Below, piece by piece: positions 51,331-56,133 of a stretch of DNA of 56,133 nucleotides (position 1 is its first letter; every line of letters begins with the position of its first letter). Made by a program: the position numbers and the translations under genes. The DNA is taken from the NCBI RefSeq assembly GCF_000308815.1, contig NZ_BAFX01000198.1, positions 1 to 56,133 on the forward strand. Direction: 5' to 3'. The notes under the pieces are model-generated. The model did not search any database. It saw only the letters and a program-made list of their open reading frames with translations, and had not been told where the DNA came from. Source of the stretch: Nocardia concava NBRC 100430 (GTDB taxonomy: Bacteria > Actinomycetota > Actinomycetes > Mycobacteriales > Mycobacteriaceae).

Positions 51331-51621
51331 CTAACCGTCACTTTTCTGTACCTGCCCCGAACAGCCGCAGGAACGATTCTTGGATCTTCTGGATCGGGGG
51401 GGCACCGAGGCGAGCAGGCAGGGTGTTGACGCGATGTCGTGAATGTTGTGCCGCCGCAACTCGGGTGCATGGCGTGCGACGGTCGCGAAGGCGCTGTCGT
51501 CGTACAGCACAGCCAATCCGAGGTGCGCGGCAGTCGCGGCGATGATGAGATCGAGCGCTGAGGCGCTGCGGTGTTCGCCTGCTCGCGACATCCGTTGCCA
51601 CCCATTAGGTCGACGCCGCAT
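51331..51621 (-). pseudogene. VapC-type PIN toxin fragment
   Basis: The minus strand reads 'HRSASALDLIIAATAAHLGL' with 'AVLYDDSAFATVARH', the last third of a VapC PIN domain (its Asp pair and 'D..F' motif). The N-terminal two-thirds and any VapB antitoxin gene are missing, and a short non-homologous tail follows. It is a scrap of a toxin/antitoxin pair. Confidence 0.72.
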
Positions 51622-51718
51622 CCAGCGTGGTCGCCTTATCGCGCTTCGTGGCGGTCCTCCTGAACCAAGGCCGGGTAGAACACCTGTGGTCGTCCACCAT
51701 TCGTCGCCTCGGCGTCGG

Positions 51719-52462
51719 TCAGGTAGTCGGCAGCTCCGCGGCGACGCCGTTGAGGATTACTTCGAGGCCGAAGGTGAAATCGCTGTCTTCGGCCTCGTCG
51801 GGCGGGGATTGGAAGAGTTGGGCAGCGAACAGTTTTGCCGCTTCCGGGAATCGGTTCTGGTCGACTAGTGCTGCCAGCGCTGTGCCGTAGTTCTGGTTGA
51901 CCTGGGCCGCGTTCAGGCCGGTGTGTTGTCTCGCGTCCGCCAATTGCTGTGTGAGCAGGATCGATTGGCGGACGTGCATGTTGATCAGCATGACGATGCC
52001 GACCTTTGTCGCCCAGTCGAGGTCGGTGGCTGCGAGGGGGCGCAGTGCGGCGTCCATCCAGGCGATCGAATGGGGTCCGCGGGGCGGGCCGGTGATCGGT
52101 AGCTGCGGCAACCATGGGTGCGTGGTATAGACCGCTCGCAGGGCGCGGGCCCATTGCCGCAATCCGTCACGCCACTGCCCGGGAGTGGTGGTCAGATCCG
52201 GGGCGGGTCCGATGGCGTGGTCGGACATCAGCTCGAACAGTTCGGCCTTCGAGCCGACGTGGCGGTACAGCGCCATCTTCGTGAAGCCCAGGGCCGCAGC
52301 GACTTTCGCCAGCGACACCGCGCTCAATCCGTCTCGGTCGGCCAGCTCGACCGCGGTGCGCACGACCCGTTCGACGTCGAGCTCCGCCGGGCGCCCGAGC
52401 CGCGTCTCGGCCGTTAGTCGCCACAGCCTGCTCAGATCGGCGGGTACCGTCTCGTCGGCCAT
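51719..52462 (-). CDS. TetR family regulator (TetR_C_1 type)
   Basis: The 247-residue protein begins at ATG 52462. Its HTH lies after a 30-residue arm that holds 'TRLGRPAELDVERVVRTAVE' and continues 'LADRDGLSAVSLAKVAAALG', 'TKMALYRHVGSKAELFELMS'. The TetR_C_1 (tetracycline-repressor-like) effector part follows ('WRDGLRQWARALRAVYTTHP', 'HPWLPQLPITGPPRGPHSIA'). It is divergent from the DUF418 gene, with palindromes in the 132-bp gap, and probably represses it. Confidence 0.92.
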   Translation of the reverse strand: MADETVPADLSRLWRLTAETRLGRPAELDVERVVRTAVELADRDGLSAVSLAKVAAALGFTKMALYRHVGSKAELFELMSDHAIGPAPDLTTTPGQWRDGLRQWARALRAVYTTHPWLPQLPITGPPRGPHSIAWMDAALRPLAATDLDWATKVGIVMLINMHVRQSILLTQQLADARQHTGLNAAQVNQNYGTALAALVDQNRFPEAAKLFAAQLFQSPPDEAEDSDFTFGLEVILNGVAAELPTT

Positions 52463-52539
52463 CGCGGGTGGCGCCTCCTCTGATCTCGGCAGCACCGGGC
52501 GGCTGCTCGCCCATGCTAGCCGCGCGTATAGTGTCTTTG

Positions 52540-52557
52540 GGATAGTATCCGACGGAT
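52540..52557. promoter_or_regulatory. Overlapping palindromes, probable TetR operator
   Basis: GGATAGTATCC (52540-52550) and ATCCGACGGAT (52547-52557) are both perfect palindromes around a single base and share four bases. They sit 38-55 bp before the DUF418 start, in the gap shared with the TetR gene, where a repressor would block the transporter-like gene. Confidence 0.6.
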
Positions 52558-52594
52558 ATTAAATAGTCGCAGTTGAAAAAGATTGGCACTCTTC

Positions 52595-53794
52595 ATGACC
52601 GATCAACTGGTTGCCCCGGCGCCCCGGGTGCACGACGTCGACGCCCTGCGCGGCTTCGCGCTGCTGGGCATCTTCCTCGTCAACATCACCTTCATGAGCT
52701 CCGGATACCCGGGCAATCTGGTCGTCGACCCGGCCTACACCTCGACCTTCGACGAGATCGTGCGCGGCTTGTCGTCGGTGTTCGTCGATATGAAGTTCTA
52801 TCTGCTGTTCTCGTTCCTCTTCGGCTACAGCTTCACGTTGCAGATGGACTCCGCGGCCGCGGCCGGGGCCGCTTTCGCACCGCGCATGCTGCGCCGGATC
52901 GCGGGTCTGTTCGCAATCGGCGTGCTGCATATCGTGTTTCTGTACGCGGGGGATGTGCTGACCACCTATGCGCTCGCCTGCCTGGTGCTGTTCTGGATGC
53001 GGCGCTGCCGGGACCGAACGGCGTTGCGGGTGGCCGCCGTGCTGTACGGCGTCGTGCTGGCGAGTCTGCTGCTGAGCGGATTGTTCCTGGACCCGGCGGC
53101 CGTACTGCCCGCGCACGAGACCGCGGTCGCCAATGCCGAACAGTCGACCGCGGCGATGCTGGGCGGCTGGGGCGAGATCGTCGGCCAGCACCTCGACGGA
53201 CTGTCGCTGCTGATTCTCCAAGCCGTCACCTTGCAGGGCCCGACCGCGCTGGCCATGTTCCTGCTCGGTCTGGTCGCGGGCCGCCGTCGGCTACTCGTGG
53301 GTGTGCGCGGCGATGAACCGGTCCTGCGGCGCATCCAATGGTTCGGCTTCCCGATCGGGTTGACGGGCAGCACGGTGTACGCCCTCGGCGGCGGGACCGG
53401 GCACGCCCTCGCCGTCGCGGTCAGCGTCGCCACCGCACCGCTGCTCACCGCCGCCTATATCGCGACACTCCTGCGGGTGATGCACAGCCCGCGCACCACC
53501 TGGGTCCGCTCGGCACTCGCACCCGCCGGGCGCATCGCCTTGACCAATTACCTGGCCCAATCCGCCCTCGGCCTGCTGATTTTCACCGGGATCGGATTCG
53601 GGGCGGCGGGCAGCCTGTCGCCGGTGCAGACCATGGCCCTGGCGGTGTTGATCTTCGCGCTGCAACTCTGCGCGAGCGCGATCTGGTTGCGCCGGTATCG
53701 ATACGGCCCCGCCGAGTGGCTACTGCGATGGATCACCAACGGCCGCAGACCCAGTTGGCGAACGGTGCCGACCCGGAACCCGATCGCGGGTTGA
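52595..53794 (+). CDS. DUF418 family membrane protein
   Basis: The 399-residue protein has some ten transmembrane helices. The start 'VHDVDALRGFALLGIFLVNI' is the usual opening of DUF418 proteins, 'KFYLLFSFLFGYSFTLQMDS' follows, and the C-terminal DUF418 domain shows 'APAGRIALTNYLAQSALGLL'. The family is related to acyltransferase-3-like membrane proteins and may be a transporter or envelope enzyme; no function is proven. ATG 52595 is chosen over an upstream in-frame TTG at 52583. It is the likely target of the divergent TetR protein. Confidence 0.92.
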   Translation: MTDQLVAPAPRVHDVDALRGFALLGIFLVNITFMSSGYPGNLVVDPAYTSTFDEIVRGLSSVFVDMKFYLLFSFLFGYSFTLQMDSAAAAGAAFAPRMLRRIAGLFAIGVLHIVFLYAGDVLTTYALACLVLFWMRRCRDRTALRVAAVLYGVVLASLLLSGLFLDPAAVLPAHETAVANAEQSTAAMLGGWGEIVGQHLDGLSLLILQAVTLQGPTALAMFLLGLVAGRRRLLVGVRGDEPVLRRIQWFGFPIGLTGSTVYALGGGTGHALAVAVSVATAPLLTAAYIATLLRVMHSPRTTWVRSALAPAGRIALTNYLAQSALGLLIFTGIGFGAAGSLSPVQTMALAVLIFALQLCASAIWLRRYRYGPAEWLLRWITNGRRPSWRTVPTRNPIAG

Positions 53795-53876
53795 GGTGAA
53801 GATCGTAGGTGCCATTGACTTATGTGCCACCATTTGATGGTCTATAAACATGTGGTGACTCATAGGATCGTGACAG

Positions 53877-54545
53877 CTAGCGCGGGGCCGAATCCAGATA
53901 TCGCGTGATGAATTCGTCGACCAGTTCGGCCGCGGCCTGGCCCGGCAGGGCTCGGATCGCCACCGGTGTCGATTCCGCCAGGTCGGCGAACCGGCGGGCG
54001 ATGTGCTCGCAGGCCGCGCGCATCCGCTCGACCTCGTCGAGTGCGCGGGCGCGCGGGACCCCCGCGCCGACGAGTTGTTCGGTCAGCGCGACCAGGCGCG
54101 GATTGCGTTCCCGGTAGGTGGCCACGTCGACGGGCTCGTAGAGGCCGGCGGCGACGATGCGGGCCAGGCCGTTGGGCACCTCGCTGTAGCGTTCGGCCAG
54201 GTGGGTGGCCGGAATGCGCCGGGCCGGAGTGCCTTCGCGGCCGGCCAGGCGGGCGGTCTGCTCGGCGCCGGGTTCGGGCGTCTCCTCTACTCCGAGCACA
54301 TCGCCGAGGTCCTCGCCGCGATCCCAGGCCTCGAGCAATTCGCGGATGCCGTGCAGTTTGATGCCGCGGTCGAGCAGGCGGCTGATCATCTGCAGCCGGT
54401 TCACATGCTCCTGGCTGTAGAAACCGGTGCGGCCCTTCAGGTATGGCGGCGGCAGCACTCCGCGCTCGTGGTAGGCGCGCAGGCTGCGCACCGTCATGCC
54501 GGTCTCGCGCGCCAGCTCGTCGATCGTGAATTCCGTCTCGGCCAC
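53877..54545 (-). CDS. MerR-family transcriptional regulator
   Basis: The 222-residue protein starts at GTG 54545, right after GGAGG. The MerR HTH reads 'FTIDELARETGMTVRSLRAY', 'HERGVLPPPYLKGRTGFYSQ', then 'VNRLQMISRLLDRGIKLHGI'. A long C-terminal part of some 130 residues with no Cys suggests it binds an organic ligand rather than a metal. It diverges from the asparagine permease gene, and an inverted repeat lies between. In-frame starts up to 54611 lack a ribosome site. Confidence 0.92.
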   Translation of the reverse strand: MAETEFTIDELARETGMTVRSLRAYHERGVLPPPYLKGRTGFYSQEHVNRLQMISRLLDRGIKLHGIRELLEAWDRGEDLGDVLGVEETPEPGAEQTARLAGREGTPARRIPATHLAERYSEVPNGLARIVAAGLYEPVDVATYRERNPRLVALTEQLVGAGVPRARALDEVERMRAACEHIARRFADLAESTPVAIRALPGQAAAELVDEFITRYLDSAPR

Positions 54546-54615
54546 GCCTCCAGGAAACCACATCCGACCGTGGATGCTTCGCGTCCCGCATGGCTTGCCT
54601 CGCGTTGCCAAGTTT

Positions 54616-54631
54616 CAGGTTCGTAAACCTG
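54616..54631. promoter_or_regulatory. Inverted repeat in the MerR/ansP gap
   Basis: CAGGTT (54616-54621) and AACCTG (54626-54631) form a 6-bp inverted repeat with a 4-base spacer in the 185-bp divergent gap, 71 bp before the MerR start. It is a candidate MerR operator. No matching -35/-10 pair with the long 19-bp spacer of MerR promoters could be fixed. Confidence 0.4.
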
Positions 54632-54730
54632 TCATCACAGCATTGCATGTGCCATCAAACGATGTATATGGTTCACCGCACGATGGTGTGATCGAGGACA
54701 CCATCTTCCAGCACATGAGAGGTCTCCACT

Positions 54731-56133
54731 ATGGCCACCGTTGAAAGCCGGACGGACGCGCCGGCGTCCGCGCTCGGCATCGAGGCTGAGGATGCGGGCT
54801 ATCACAAGGCCCTGCGCCCGCGGCAGTTGCAGATGATCGCCATCGGCGGCGCGATCGGCACCGGGCTGTTCCTCGGCGCCGCCGGACGGCTCAAGGTCGC
54901 CGGGCCGGGGCTGTTCATCGCTTACGCGGTGTGCGGGATATTCGTGTTCTTCATCCTGCGCGCGCTCGGCGAACTGGTGATGCACCGGCCGTCGTCGGGA
55001 TCGTTCGTCTCCTACTCCCGTGAGTTCTACGGGGAGAAGCTGGCCTTCGGCGTCGGCTGGATGTACTTCTTCCACTGGTGTATGACCGGCATCGTCGACA
55101 TCACCGCCATCGCCACGTATGTGCACTACTGGGGCGCGACGAAGGTGATTCCGCAATGGACGATCGCGCTGATCGCGCTGTTGTTCGTGGTCGCGCTGAA
55201 CATGGTGTCGGTCAAGTGGTTCGGTGAGATGGAGTTCTGGGCCGCCCTGATCAAGGTGGTGGCGTTGGTCAGCTTCCTGGTCGTCGGTCTGGTCTTCCTG
55301 CTCGGCCGGTTCAAGGTCGCGGGTGAGGTCACCGGGCCGAGCGTGATCTCCAGCCACGGCGGATTGTTCCCGACCGGGACACTGCCCTTGGTCTTGACCA
55401 CTACCGGTGTCGTATTCGCTTATGCGGCAGTGGAACTCGTCGGCACGGCGGCGGGCGAGGCCGAGAATCCGGAGAAGATCATGCCCCGGGCGATCAACTC
55501 CGTCATCGCCCGCATCGCGCTGTTCTACGTCGGCTCGCTGGTGCTGCTGTCGATGCTGTTGCCGTACACCGCCTTCAAGGCCGGCACCAGTCCGTTCGTG
55601 ACGTTCTTCAGCAAGCTCGGCATCAACGGCGCGGGCTCGGTGATGAACCTGATCGTGCTGACCGCCGCCTTCTCCAGCCTCAACGCCGGGCTGTACTCGA
55701 CCGGGCGCATCCTGCGCTCGATGGCCGTCAACGGCAGCGCGCCGTCCGTGGCGGCCCGGATGAGCCGCGGCGGCGTGCCGTACGTGGGAATTCTCGCCAC
55801 CGCGACCGTCGCCCTGGGCGGTGTCGGTCTCAACGCGCTCGTCCCGGCGAAGGCCTTCGAGATCGTGCTGAACATGTCGGCGCTGGGCACCATCACGGCC
55901 TGGGCGGCCATCCTGATCTGCCAGCTGAAGCTGTGGCGCTGGGCCCGCGAAGGCAAGGCCGTACGACCGAAGTTCCGGATGCCGGGCGCGCCCTACACCA
56001 ACTGGGCGGCACTGCTCTTCCTGGTGGGCGTGCTCGGGTTGATGGCCTTCGGCAAGGACGACACCCAGCGTGGCGCACTGATCGCGATGGTCGTGGTCGT
56101 CGTCCCGGTGATGACGATCGGCTGGTTCCTGAC
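54731..56133 (+). CDS. ansP: L-asparagine permease (amino acid permease), cut by the window end
   Basis: The frame from ATG 54731 runs to the window edge (467 residues so far; mycobacterial AnsP proteins have about 490). It is an APC-family amino acid permease. It opens 'LRPRQLQMIAIGGAIGTGLF', shows 'HRPSSGSFVSYSREFYGEKL' and 'VGTAAGEAENPEKIMPRAIN', and ends 'KFRMPGAPYTNWAALLFLV'. The match to mycobacterial AnsP as I recall it is close throughout, including 'WCMTGIVDITAIATYVHYWG'. It takes up L-asparagine (possibly related amino acids) with protons. GAGAGG lies 9 bases upstream. The divergent MerR protein is its likely regulator. Confidence 0.9.
   Translation, partial: MATVESRTDAPASALGIEAEDAGYHKALRPRQLQMIAIGGAIGTGLFLGAAGRLKVAGPGLFIAYAVCGIFVFFILRALGELVMHRPSSGSFVSYSREFYGEKLAFGVGWMYFFHWCMTGIVDITAIATYVHYWGATKVIPQWTIALIALLFVVALNMVSVKWFGEMEFWAALIKVVALVSFLVVGLVFLLGRFKVAGEVTGPSVISSHGGLFPTGTLPLVLTTTGVVFAYAAVELVGTAAGEAENPEKIMPRAINSVIARIALFYVGSLVLLSMLLPYTAFKAGTSPFVTFFSKLGINGAGSVMNLIVLTAAFSSLNAGLYSTGRILRSMAVNGSAPSVAARMSRGGVPYVGILATATVALGGVGLNALVPAKAFEIVLNMSALGTITAWAAILICQLKLWRWAREGKAVRPKFRMPGAPYTNWAALLFLVGVLGLMAFGKDDTQRGALIAMVVVVVPVMTIGWFL

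Noticed and set aside
53818..53870. GTGCCACCATTTGATGG and a nearby ATGTGGTGACTCAT after the MerR gene, as a second MerR operator
   Set aside because: The halves match poorly and the site is downstream of the gene, so it is not strong enough to list.

Overview
The window is high-GC actinobacterial DNA, most likely from Nocardia or a close relative. The gene types fit: a FadD12-like acyl-CoA ligase, a secretory Lip-type lipase, an LmeA-like (DUF2993) protein, many TetR/AraC/MerR regulators, DUF5988, DUF2637, and a mycobacterial-type AnsP permease. The genus is inferred from gene content and codon use, not from a marker gene. All family calls were made by eye.

Layout. 1-3.7 kb: the tail of a cytochrome P450, a small membrane protein with a NarL-type two-component pair, and a YdcF-domain membrane protein. 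3.7-11.2 kb: a lipid-metabolism block with an SDR and an alpha-methylacyl-CoA racemase on the minus strand, diverging from a secreted lipase, an acyl-CoA ligase and a secreted CocE-type hydrolase. 11.3-16.3 kb: a lipoprotein with a 36-residue tandem repeat, then a minus-strand set with an LmeA-like protein, a second two-component pair, a membrane protein, a lipoprotein and a 36-residue peptide gene. 16.4-31 kb: an accessory island. It is bracketed by two direct repeats that look like decayed initiator-tRNA attachment sites. It carries a toxin/immunity pair with a broken toxin N-terminus, a 2228-residue STAND/TPR protein, a DEDD-type nuclease-like protein, a frameshifted unknown gene, an HNH protein, a DUF2637 protein of the kind found on integrative elements, and an IS5 scrap. 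30.4-43.8 kb: a second bracket, formed by two near-identical double-HTH genes in the same orientation. Inside it are small regulator/target pairs (TetR, AraC, DUF1905/DUF1761, RibD-like reductase, isochorismatase-like/MFS, TDT transporter) and a LysR/lipase chimeric pseudogene. 44.0-47.3 kb: a compact operon with an atypical Lgt-like protein, a radical SAM protein of the tetraether-lipid-synthase (Tes/MJ0619) type, and two small membrane proteins. 47.7-51.3 kb: an XRE-NACHT-HEAT protein. 51.3-56.1 kb: a VapC scrap, TetR/DUF418, MerR, and an L-asparagine permease cut by the window end.

The two most interesting pieces are the Lgt-like/Tes-like operon, a candidate bacterial lipid-joining or lipid-modifying system, and the island with its giant STAND-TPR protein between decayed tRNA-type attachment sites. 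The second STAND protein (XRE-NACHT-HEAT) outside the island makes a defence or signalling role for both worth testing. Decay is common: at least four genes are frameshifted or truncated, several next to repeat junctions.
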